A stretch of 5,177 nucleotides of DNA, from assembly GCA_026389675.1 (NCBI GenBank), contig JAPLHJ010000079.1, forward strand, positions 1-5,177. The letters run 5' to 3'. This stretch comes from Chloroflexota bacterium (GTDB lineage Bacteria; Chloroflexota; Dehalococcoidia; GIF9; UBA5629). The notes beneath the pieces were generated by a model. That model saw only the letters and a list, made by a program, of their open reading frames with translations. It was not told the DNA's origin and did not search any database. The translations under genes were made by a program, and so were the position numbers. Of the stretch, positions 1 through 5,075 are shown one piece after another (the stretch's first letter is position 1; each line of letters begins with the position of its first letter).

Positions 1-938
1 CGGCCAATCACATGACACCGGCCCACATGGCGAAAATAGCGGAAGAAATCGCAGCAGCAAATGGAATTAAGGTAACCGTTTTAGAGCGCGGACAGATGGA
101 GAAGGAAAAGATGGGGGCGCTGCTGGGAGTCGCGCAGGGAACCAGTCAACCGCCTAAATTCATCGTCTTAGCTTACCGGGGGGATACTTCTAATAAAGAT
201 ACCCTTGGATTCGTTGGAAAGGGTTTGACCTTTGATTCCGGCGGCATTTCCTTGAAGCAGCAGGAATTTATGTCCGACATGAAAGGCGATATGTCGGGTG
301 GCGCCGTGGTAATTGCGGCCATAGGTGCAGTAGCCCGGTTGAAGTTAAAAATAAATATTACCGCTATTATCCCGGCTACCGAGAATCTTCCGGGTGGACG
401 GGCGCTTAAACCCGGGGACGTACTAAAGGCGTCAAATGGCAAAACCATCGAGGTAGTCAATACAGATGCTGAAGGACGCCTGATACTGGCTGACGCGTTG
501 TCGTATGCCGTCCGGCAGGGAATTTCTCCGCTTATCGACCTGGCGACTTTAACTGGCGCCTGCCATGTTGCCCTGGGCGATGCCTACGCCGGCGTTTTTA
601 CTAATAATCAGGCTCTTGTTGATAAAGTCGTCAAAGCCGGAAATGAATGCGGGGAAAACCTATGGCAGCTTCCTCTGCCGGATGAATATAAAGAATTGAA
701 TAAAAGCGATATAGCCGATATTAAGAATTCCGGTGGCAGGTATGGCGGCGCCATCACAGCGGCGCTTTTTCTGCAGGAGTTTGTGAGTGACACGCCCTGG
801 GTACATATGGATATCGCCGGTCCCTTCATGACTGAAAAGACCAAAGGCGCACTGGTGAAAGGCGCTACCGGGTTTGGTGTGAGGACACTGGTCAAACTCG
901 CGTCAGATCTTAGCCGGAAAAAGGTAGGTAACAAATGA
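1..938 (+). CDS. pepA: Leucyl aminopeptidase (peptidase family M17), C-terminal part, cut by left edge
   Basis: This cytosolic zinc/manganese exopeptidase removes N-terminal amino acids from peptides. About 310 residues are present, against roughly 500 for the family, so the N-terminal domain lies outside the window. The frame is open to the left edge (codons begin at base 3). The ATG at 12 is internal, because the preceding codons give Ala-Asn-His and continue into the family's N-x-M-T-P motif. Numbered from that Met, the metal-binding and catalytic residues are all visible: VGKGLTFDSGGISLK (68-82) supplies Lys70, Asp75 and catalytic Lys82; Asp93 lies in MKGDMSGGA; and the signature NTDAEGRL (150-157) supplies Asp152, Glu154 and Arg156. 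The third motif reads DMSGGA where DMGGAA is more usual, which is a mild variation. The C-terminus is intact. The TGA at 936-938 overlaps the ATG of the next gene, so the two are probably co-translated. Identity is near certain. Confidence 0.96.
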   Translation, partial: ANHMTPAHMAKIAEEIAAANGIKVTVLERGQMEKEKMGALLGVAQGTSQPPKFIVLAYRGDTSNKDTLGFVGKGLTFDSGGISLKQQEFMSDMKGDMSGGAVVIAAIGAVARLKLKINITAIIPATENLPGGRALKPGDVLKASNGKTIEVVNTDAEGRLILADALSYAVRQGISPLIDLATLTGACHVALGDAYAGVFTNNQALVDKVVKAGNECGENLWQLPLPDEYKELNKSDIADIKNSGGRYGGAITAALFLQEFVSDTPWVHMDIAGPFMTEKTKGALVKGATGFGVRTLVKLASDLSRKKVGNK

Positions 939-1582
939 AAATCGAATGGTTCGGGCATTCCTGTTTCCTGCTGACATCCGCTTCAGGGATGAAGCTGTTG
1001 ATGGACCCATTTAAAGCAGAGAGTTATCTCAATTATCCGCCGGTGAGGGCAACTGCGGATATTGTAACGGTCAGCCATGAACACAATGACCATAACTACC
1101 TTGTTGACATAACGGGTAAACCGGAGATTTTACGTGGCAAACTTGATAAGAAATTCAATGGTATTCACGTAAAAGGGTTAAGCGCGTTTCACGATGATGT
1201 CCGGGGTAAGGAGCGCGGGATAAACACGATATTCTGCGTGAATATGGATGATATAAATATCTGCCACCTCGGCGATCTCGGACACGTGCTGACGGGCGGG
1301 GAAATCAGCCAGATCGGGAAAGTAGACGTGTTGCTGATCCCGGTTGGCGGCGTGTTTACTATCGACGTTGACCAGGCAGGTAAAATAGTCAGTGAATTAA
1401 AACCCGGTATTACTATTCCCATGCATTATAAGACCGAGAAATGCCAGTTCTTGCAGTGGTCATCTGATGATTTCATCAAGGGGAAAAAGGGTGTCAAAAA
1501 AACAGGCTCAAGTGAAATTGAAATCAAAGCGACTGATATCCCTGCCGAACCAGAGATAATCATCATGAAATACCCGGGTTAG
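935..1582 (+). CDS. MBL-fold metal-dependent hydrolase, UPF0173 type
   Basis: This 215-residue cytosolic protein of the metallo-beta-lactamase superfamily belongs to the small Lactamase_B_3 / UPF0173 type; substrates of this group are generally unknown. Visible metal ligands are the HxHxDH motif (SHEHNDHN, His48, His50, Asp52, His53), a downstream His86 followed by two Asp, the HLGDLGH block (His111, Asp114, His117) and a C-terminal His164 in IPMHYKT. The opening MKIEWFGHSCFLL is typical of the group. The start overlaps the pepA stop by four bases (ATGA), and TAGG at 925-928 lies six bases before the ATG, so this start is well supported. There is no signal peptide or membrane segment, and the length is normal. 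The residues about 180-200 are Lys/Ser-rich and not recognisable. Coupling to pepA suggests a linked role in turnover of small molecules or peptides, but that is inference. The 3' end faces rnc at 5 bp. Confidence 0.9.
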   Translation: MKIEWFGHSCFLLTSASGMKLLMDPFKAESYLNYPPVRATADIVTVSHEHNDHNYLVDITGKPEILRGKLDKKFNGIHVKGLSAFHDDVRGKERGINTIFCVNMDDINICHLGDLGHVLTGGEISQIGKVDVLLIPVGGVFTIDVDQAGKIVSELKPGITIPMHYKTEKCQFLQWSSDDFIKGKKGVKKTGSSEIEIKATDIPAEPEIIIMKYPG

Positions 1583-1587
1583 TGGGC

Positions 1588-2286
1588 TTATTCCTGGCCG
1601 GCTGAAAGCTTAATATAGGCAATCCGGGCAGCTTCGGACTCGGCGGTTTTCCTGGTTTTACCCGATCCTACGGCCAGAACTACGTTACCCAATGAAACCG
1701 ACACAACGAAAACTTTGTCGTGGTCCGGCCCGGTTGATTCGATTATCTCGTATTCCGGCAATGTTTTAAACTCAGCCTGGGTAAGTTCCTGCAGCATGGC
1801 TTTGAAATTTGACGTGAATTTACCTGATTTAACGGCTGCCAACTCCTTGCGGAATACCGACGTGATGAATTGCCTGGCAACGTCCAGTCCACGGTCAAGA
1901 AATATGGCCGCTGTCAGCGCTTCAAAAGTATCAGCCAGGTTATTGCGTTTGCTCCGGCCACCGGACGCCTCTTCGCCTTTTCCCAGCACCAGGTAGTTTC
2001 CAAGTTTGATATCTGCTGCCTTTTCGGCAAGTTTTTCCTGTCTTATCATGGAAATCCTGATTTCAGTCAGCTTCCCCTCGGCCAAAGCCGGGAATGCATG
2101 ATAGAGTGCCTCGGCTACTACCATATTGAGGACGGCGTCACCCAGGAATTCCATTGTTTGATTATCCCCGGTCTGATGGCCGGGATTTTCATTGGTATAT
2201 GAAGTGTGGATGAAGGCCTGACCGAGAATGGCAGGGTCATTGAAAGTGAAACCCAGGGATGATTGCAGTTCATCTAAACCAGACAA
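1588..2286 (-). CDS. rnc: Ribonuclease III
   Basis: This double-strand-specific endoribonuclease works in rRNA precursor processing and in decay of structured or antisense-paired RNA. The 232-residue protein has the normal bacterial length. The N-terminal endonuclease domain (about 5-150) carries the signature MEFLGDAVL with Glu46 and Asp50, and DTFEALTAA with Asp119 and Glu122; these are the four acidic metal ligands. The signature begins NQTMEFLGD instead of the usual NERLEFLGD. The C-terminal double-stranded-RNA-binding domain (about 157-228) shows NFKAMLQELTQ, the GPDHDKVF stretch and the final GKTRKTAESEAA helix. The start is TTG at 2284-2286, preceded by a weak CCAGGT about eight bases upstream. 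No ATG or GTG lies near the expected N-terminus and residues 1-25 already align with the family, so TTG is preferred. The gene follows the membrane-protein gene by 28 bp and is probably co-transcribed with it. The stop is 5 bp from the convergent MBL gene. Confidence 0.95.
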   Translation of the reverse strand: MSGLDELQSSLGFTFNDPAILGQAFIHTSYTNENPGHQTGDNQTMEFLGDAVLNMVVAEALYHAFPALAEGKLTEIRISMIRQEKLAEKAADIKLGNYLVLGKGEEASGGRSKRNNLADTFEALTAAIFLDRGLDVARQFITSVFRKELAAVKSGKFTSNFKAMLQELTQAEFKTLPEYEIIESTGPDHDKVFVVSVSLGNVVLAVGSGKTRKTAESEAARIAYIKLSAGQE

Positions 2287-2314
2287 ATTATATAACCTGG
2301 TATCACGGGATCGA

Positions 2315-2674
2315 TTAGCTGAATTCTTCCTGCGCCAGGGCGGTGATGATCACGGAAGGTATACCGAAGACCGGAAACACTATGCAGGAGGAAATGGCCC
2401 CGGCCAGTGCAAACGGCCAAATCCTTCTCTGCAGGGCATAAACGCCGCCGATGATAGATATGATGCCTATGAATACCAGGACAAAGGGTACGGCAAATAA
2501 TTTGGAGATAATCTGCTCCGTTTGCTGGATTATCACCGGGTCTATGCCCATGACTTCGTGAATGGTCTGGAATACCGCACTCAGGATAACAAAATATATG
2601 CCGCCGACCATGCCGATGGCGCCCGATACTATGTCCAATATGCCAGCCATTATAGGTTTCCACGTGAGTTTCAT
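2315..2674 (-). CDS. Small glycine-rich membrane protein of unknown function
   Basis: I do not assign a function to this 119-residue protein. It is strongly hydrophobic, with three likely membrane segments: about 9-35 (GILDIVSGAIGMVGGIYFVI), 58-80 (LFAVPFVLVFIGIISIIGGVYA) and 85-113. A polar loop at 36-57 (with Glu40, Asp45, Glu53 and Lys58) lies between the first two, and a Gln-Arg-Arg turn at 82-84 between the last two. By the positive-inside rule, the N-terminus and the QRR turn would be cytoplasmic, and the loop and acidic tail outside. The opening K-P-I-x-A-G-I-L-D-I and repeated Gly resemble small membrane proteins I associate with Chloroflexota, as an impression only. The ATG at 2672-2674 has GGAG about 11 bases upstream. 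It is the first gene of a unit with rnc. Base composition and hydrophobic periodicity favour this frame over the overlapping minus-strand frame. Confidence 0.82.
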   Translation of the reverse strand: MKLTWKPIMAGILDIVSGAIGMVGGIYFVILSAVFQTIHEVMGIDPVIIQQTEQIISKLFAVPFVLVFIGIISIIGGVYALQRRIWPFALAGAISSCIVFPVFGIPSVIITALAQEEFS

Positions 2675-2719
2675 GGTATTCTTTTCTCCGGTAAGTCCAA
2701 ATCCTGGAATTTATTATTA

Positions 2720-2749
2720 GGTATACCTGATTTTAACAGTTACTGTCAA
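2720..2749 (-). promoter_or_regulatory. Candidate sigma70-type promoter for the membrane protein / rnc unit
   Basis: On the minus strand, a perfect -35 TTGACA (2744-2749) is followed by an 18-base spacer and TATACC (2720-2725, four of six matches to the -10 consensus). Transcription would begin near 2713, giving a leader of about 40 bases before the ATG at 2674. An alternative is the extended -10 TGTTAAAAT (2730-2738), but it lacks a good -35. The element sits back-to-back with the tRNA promoter. Confidence 0.45.
2733..2749. promoter_or_regulatory. Imperfect 17-bp dyad, candidate operator
   Basis: TTAACAGTTACTGTCAA is palindromic around A/T base 2741, with seven of eight paired positions complementary; the core ACAGT-T-ACTGT is perfect. 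It covers the TTGACA -35 of the leftward promoter, which is where a repressor would block RNA polymerase. The regulator is unknown and none is encoded next to it. The dyad could be chance, since the -35 hexamer itself forms part of one arm. Confidence 0.35.
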
Positions 2750-2796
2750 TATCATTATCACAAATATGAAACGGGTTATCGTCCTGGATGAGGATG

Positions 2797-2825
2797 TTGA
2801 TACAAAACAATCGCTTTGCTATAAT
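2797..2825 (+). promoter_or_regulatory. Strong sigma70-type promoter of the tRNA-Gln/tRNA-Glu unit
   Basis: TTGATA (2797-2802) and a perfect TATAAT (2820-2825) are separated by exactly 17 bases. Transcription would start near 2832, only about four bases before the mature tRNA-Gln 5' end. The bases between the -10 and the start (TCCAGC, then GC) are GC-rich. Such a discriminator is typical of stable-RNA promoters under stringent (ppGpp-type) control; that control is inferred here. Confidence 0.85.
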
Positions 2826-2835
2826 TCCAGCGCTC

Positions 2836-2909
2836 TGGGGATTAGTCTAGCGGTAGGACAGCGGACTCTGAATCCGTGAGCCCTGGTTCGAATCCAGGAT
2901 CCCCAGCCA
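2836..2909 (+). tRNA. tRNA-Gln, anticodon CUG
   Basis: The cloverleaf folds completely. The acceptor stem TGGGGAT (2836-2842) pairs with ATCCCCA (2899-2905); then come discriminator G2906 and an encoded CCA (2907-2909). The D stem is GTCT/GGAC. The anticodon stem GCGGA/TCCGT encloses loop CTCTGAA with anticodon CTG at 2868-2870. The T arm is CCTGG-TTCGAAT-CCAGG. The weak U1-A72 first pair is characteristic of bacterial tRNA-Gln. This isoacceptor reads CAG codons. It is the first gene of a two-tRNA transcript. Confidence 0.97.
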
Positions 2910-2917
2910 AATCTTAT

Positions 2918-2994
2918 GGCGCATTCGTCTAGGGGTTCAGGACGCTGCCCTCTCAAGGCAGAGATCACCGGTTCGAATCCGGTATGCGCTACCA
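2918..2994 (+). tRNA. tRNA-Glu, anticodon CUC
   Basis: The acceptor stem GGCGCAT (2918-2924) pairs with ATGCGCT (2984-2990), leaving a G1-U72 wobble, followed by discriminator A2991 and an encoded CCA (2992-2994). The D stem is GTCT/GGAC. The anticodon stem CTGCC/GGCAG encloses CTCTCAA with anticodon CTC at 2952-2954. The T arm is ACCGG-TTCGAAT-CCGGT. It reads GAG codons. It begins 8 bases after tRNA-Gln and has no promoter of its own, so both tRNAs should come from one precursor. The G1-U72 pair is found in other bacterial tRNA-Glu and is not a defect. No clear hairpin-plus-T terminator follows. Confidence 0.97.
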
Positions 2995-3051
2995 AACCTT
3001 TCTTTATCCCCCAAATTGAAGCTAATATTTGCCATCCTGAAAAGGGACTGC

Positions 3052-3087
3052 ATGAAGGTCAGGGATATATTAAGTGCGCAGAGTTAA
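3052..3087 (+). pseudogene. Possible 5' remnant of a CBS-domain protein gene
   Basis: The ATG at 3052 follows AAAAGGGA (3040-3047) at a suitable distance and encodes MKVRDILSAQS before a TAA at 3085. MKVRDIL is a common opening of small CBS-domain proteins. The two other frames downstream contain stops within a short distance and give no clear continuation, so any gene has decayed beyond recognition. An 11-residue match is short and could be chance. Confidence 0.2.
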
Positions 3088-3100
3088 CAGGTAAGTTAAC
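3083..3100. repeat. Paired GTTAAC sites, 12-base spacing
   Basis: The self-complementary hexamer GTTAAC occurs at 3083-3088 and 3095-3100; with flanks, AGTTAACA repeats at 3082 and 3094. This could be a two-site protein-binding element or coincidence in AT-rich sequence. It lies about 90 bases downstream of tRNA-Glu and about 160 bases past the stop of the DUF1254 gene, so it is in no obvious promoter position. Confidence 0.3.
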
Positions 3101-3257
3101 ATCGCCTCCAATCCTGTGTTATCTGCCCTGTCATTGCGGTCAACTACGGCCACGTATTCATAGGCAGGTATGTATGTTCATTCATGAAAAATCATAGGTC
3201 TAAGGTGACTACTGTTCTTCTATGCTATCATTGCTGATCTTTTGAGGGCATGCCACT

Positions 3258-4694
3258 CTATTCAACAAGTCGTACTGCCGGAGGTATCCATGACTTGTCT
3301 ACCACCTGCTTCTGCGGCCAGTACAGTCGCAGTGTCAATGAAAAACCGCCGCTGGCGGGAGCTGGCAACCAGTTGGGTATCATAGCAGAGTCAGGCGAAT
3401 CGCGCTGTATATAAAGATCAATTGAGCCGTCGGGATTCTTTGTCAGAGGCGGGTCACTTAATGAGCCCAGACAATATCTATTGATCGGGTTGGCTACAAA
3501 CAGGATTTTTTCATTGTATAGAGTAATCGACCAGAAGCCGTTTACCGGCGGTATGTCATCCTTGCTGAAATGCAGCACATATTTGTTATCGCTTGAAAAT
3601 TTAGCCCCTTTGCTGCTGGTTGACGCCGAGGCATAGAAAGCGTCATCAATTAAATTAGCACCCAGACCTCGATAAGCTATGGCCGCTCTCAATGTATAGT
3701 CAGTACCATAATTGCCAGTACCGTACGGGAGCTGCCACCCGTTCTTGATCACACCCATTCCTGCGGCAGGAATCCTGTCCAGAGCGGACTTATAGCTGGT
3801 CTGGATTGCTGACTTAGCACTGTCATCCAGCCTCGCAAAGTACGATTTGAAGTCGGCTCCTGGCCTGATGCCTATCTTTGCTATCCTATCCAGTAACGGC
3901 GCATCTGCTTCGTAGGGAGGGTTTTCAACCATCAATTGGCAGACACAGTTGAAATAATTGGCTGCATCCAGAGCCAGCAACTGGTTCAGAGGCGAAACCC
4001 TGGTATTGACATTAGGATCGATCGGAACATTAGCCGGCGGCACATAATTGGTGCCCCATGCAGAGAGCGGCGTCAGCTTCAGCTGGTCCTGAAGTTTCGA
4101 GACGTTCTGGTAGTCGGAAGGACCGGTACAGGCGATGCGGCCGACTATCCAGACCCACCGGGTCGAAGACTTCATTTCCGTGATGCCTTCAGGTAATTTG
4201 CCACTCCAATTCGGGCCAGTGATGGCAAAATTACCGGATCCGGTGCCTGTAGTGCGTGAGCCGGGCGAGGCAAAAGAGTCCGTCCAGTAGTTAAGCATGG
4301 GCATCAGGTAGTAGCGGCCCTGGGTGTCCGGCAGAGAAATGATAACAGGTTCTTTCGCAGTATCAATCCATGCTGATGAATAAAGCGTGTCAGCATTAGG
4401 GTTTACTACATTGGTAAATGTCGCATCAGGAAATACCTTCTTATTGCCGAATTGGTTGGCCGGTGCACCATTCGCGTTGGGTGTGGGGACTGCTGTGAGG
4501 ACCTGCCGGGTCAGGTCCATGATAACCAGCGGGAAACCGTAGACAGTGGCATCATAGGCGATTTGCTGAGCCTCTTGCGGACTGATGGTTTGCTGGACTG
4601 AGTCCTCCCGAGGAAAACATCCGGAAGCTACGATGCTCACAATGATCAGGAAGACAATAAGAGTCGTACATTTGCGCAGAATTACGTTTTTCAT
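3258..4694 (-). CDS. DUF1254 / DUF1214 domain protein, predicted lipoprotein
   Basis: This 478-residue exported protein has no established function that I can name. The N-terminus has a basic start (Lys2, Arg7, Lys8), a hydrophobic stretch (about 10-24) and a lipobox-like Ala-Ser-Gly-Cys with Cys26 as the likely lipid-modified residue; Ala at -3 is acceptable but not ideal. DUF1254 spans about 45-175, with the YGFPLVIMD opening and the conserved NPNADTLYSSAWID, YYLMPMLNYWTDSFASPGSRT and GPNWSG blocks. DUF1214 spans about 365-465, with GFWSITLYN, the NPDGSIDLYIQ strand and the closing NWLPAP...F-L-L-RLYWP motif. The length is typical of two-domain members. The ATG at 4692-4694 has a strong AAAGGAG (4704-4710) nine bases upstream. 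Two cysteines (250, 252) form a C-V-C pair of unknown meaning. It appears to be a single-gene transcript. Family assignment is firm, the role is not. Confidence 0.92.
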   Translation of the reverse strand: MKNVILRKCTTLIVFLIIVSIVASGCFPREDSVQQTISPQEAQQIAYDATVYGFPLVIMDLTRQVLTAVPTPNANGAPANQFGNKKVFPDATFTNVVNPNADTLYSSAWIDTAKEPVIISLPDTQGRYYLMPMLNYWTDSFASPGSRTTGTGSGNFAITGPNWSGKLPEGITEMKSSTRWVWIVGRIACTGPSDYQNVSKLQDQLKLTPLSAWGTNYVPPANVPIDPNVNTRVSPLNQLLALDAANYFNCVCQLMVENPPYEADAPLLDRIAKIGIRPGADFKSYFARLDDSAKSAIQTSYKSALDRIPAAGMGVIKNGWQLPYGTGNYGTDYTLRAAIAYRGLGANLIDDAFYASASTSSKGAKFSSDNKYVLHFSKDDIPPVNGFWSITLYNEKILFVANPINRYCLGSLSDPPLTKNPDGSIDLYIQRDSPDSAMIPNWLPAPASGGFSLTLRLYWPQKQVVDKSWIPPAVRLVE

Positions 4695-4854
4695 AAAACA
4701 CCACTCCTTTCTGCTCGCCTATCCCAATAATGGTACCACCTTTTAAGTTAGAGTTGCTAAAAGTAAAGCTTCTGGAACTGGAGGTTGATAAAGGGGAAAT
4801 CAAAGCTACTAAATGACGTAATCATCGGTATGTATATCCATCCATAATAAAATG
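4695..4854. other. Upstream region of the DUF1254 gene with no clear promoter
   Basis: The Shine-Dalgarno site (4704-4710) belongs to the DUF1254 gene. On the minus strand the best -10-like element is TATTAT (4844-4849), with TTGAAC (4864-4869) upstream at a spacing of only 14 bases, so I do not call a promoter. The DUF1254 gene may use a weak unrecognised promoter or read-through from the small gene upstream. A coding-like + strand frame at 4730-4816 is described in the findings. Confidence 0.5.
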
Positions 4855-5025
4855 CTATGGTTCGTTCAATTTCTTCAGGGTCGTTTTATATAACTTAGTT
4901 CCTATCTCTGCAAGAGTATTAATGTGGCCTATCCTGGCATCTTTATCATCTGAAAATTTAAAGTCATATTCCAGTTTATCTAACAGTGCGACTGTGATAC
5001 CCAATGCAATTTCCGCAATGTCCAT
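4855..5025 (-). CDS. Small orphan protein, 56 residues, unknown function
   Basis: I do not recognise this protein. It reads MDIAEIALGITVALLDKL at the start, then a charged middle around residues 20-32 (FSDDKDAR), then a lysine-rich second helix (LAEIGTKLYKTTLKKL). It looks like two soluble amphipathic helices with no signal peptide or membrane span. The start is the ATG at 5023-5025, set by a near-perfect GGAGGT (5031-5036) five bases upstream. A longer in-frame TTG start at 5040 is rejected because the Shine-Dalgarno site would lie inside it. A candidate promoter is upstream. The surrounding DNA is AT-rich compared with the rest of the window, which fits an accessory gene, perhaps of mobile or phage origin; that is inference. 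The gene is 160 bp upstream of the DUF1254 lipoprotein on the same strand. Confidence 0.62.
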   Translation of the reverse strand: MDIAEIALGITVALLDKLEYDFKFSDDKDARIGHINTLAEIGTKLYKTTLKKLNEP

Positions 5026-5030
5026 GCTTA

Positions 5031-5036
5031 ACCTCC
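5031..5036 (-). promoter_or_regulatory. Shine-Dalgarno site that decides the start of the small gene
   Basis: GGAGGT on the minus strand, five bases before the ATG at 5023-5025, is the strongest ribosome binding site in the window. It is the main argument that the 56-codon frame is translated and that its start is the inner ATG. Confidence 0.7.
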
Positions 5037-5046
5037 ACAACTCTTA

Positions 5047-5075
5047 TTTATATGATTAAATATTCGGTGTGCTAA
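5047..5075 (-). promoter_or_regulatory. Candidate promoter of the small gene
   Basis: On the minus strand TTAGCA (5070-5075) and TATAAA (5047-5052) are spaced 17 bases apart, matching the consensus at four and five of six positions. Transcription would start near 5040, just upstream of the ribosome binding site. The region is very AT-rich (18 G/C in 70 bases at 5041-5110), so hexamer matches are easy to find by chance. An alternative is TTGTAT with TATTTA at 18 bases. Confidence 0.35.

Larger units (their letters stand above)
2995..3257. other. Intergenic region without a convincing gene
   Basis: These 263 bases lie between the tRNA unit and the 3' end of the DUF1254 gene. The + strand frame that stays open to 3197 begins inside tRNA-Glu and gives a Cys/Pro/His-rich sequence with no family resemblance, so I do not call it. 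What can be seen is an 11-codon frame at 3052-3087, two GTTAAC copies at 3083-3100 and an 8-bp palindrome GGCATGCC at 3247-3254. No clear intrinsic terminator is visible for either flanking transcript. Confidence 0.6.

Noticed and set aside
12..14. ATG at 12 as the start of the aminopeptidase
   Set aside because: The frame is open upstream to the edge and the codons before it fit the conserved family motif, so the gene is truncated by the window rather than starting here.
173..1422. Minus-strand open frames at 173-460, 608-958 and 1189-1422
   Set aside because: All are antisense to pepA or the MBL gene, whose motifs fix the real frame; the products look like shadow translations.
2274..2663. 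- strand open frame of 129 codons overlapping the membrane protein
   Set aside because: It is His/Arg/Gly-rich with no domain. The other frame on the same strand has a hydrophobic membrane pattern and a ribosome binding site, and leaves a clean gap before rnc.
1715..2791. Plus-strand open frames at 1715-1996, 1870-2202, 2228-2500 and 2522-2791
   Set aside because: All are antisense to rnc or the membrane-protein gene and lack ribosome binding sites or recognisable domains.
2918..2990. G1-U72 wobble in tRNA-Glu as a sign of a broken tRNA
   Set aside because: All other stems pair fully, and a G1-U72 pair is known in other bacterial and plastid tRNA-Glu.
2916..3197. + strand open frame of 93 codons
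   Set aside because: It starts just before tRNA-Glu and runs through it; the product is rich in Cys, His and Pro and has no ribosome binding site or family resemblance.
3936..4196. Plus-strand open frame antisense to the DUF1254 gene
   Set aside because: It is an Arg/Ile-rich shadow of the DUF1254 gene between its two domains.
4552..4803. - strand open frame of 83 codons overlapping the start of the DUF1254 gene
   Set aside because: It overlaps a firmly identified signal peptide and domain in another frame, with a Ser/Arg-rich product and no homology that I recognise.
4813..4825. ATGA-N5-TCAT hairpin as a terminator for the small gene
   Set aside because: The stem is only four base pairs and no T-run follows.
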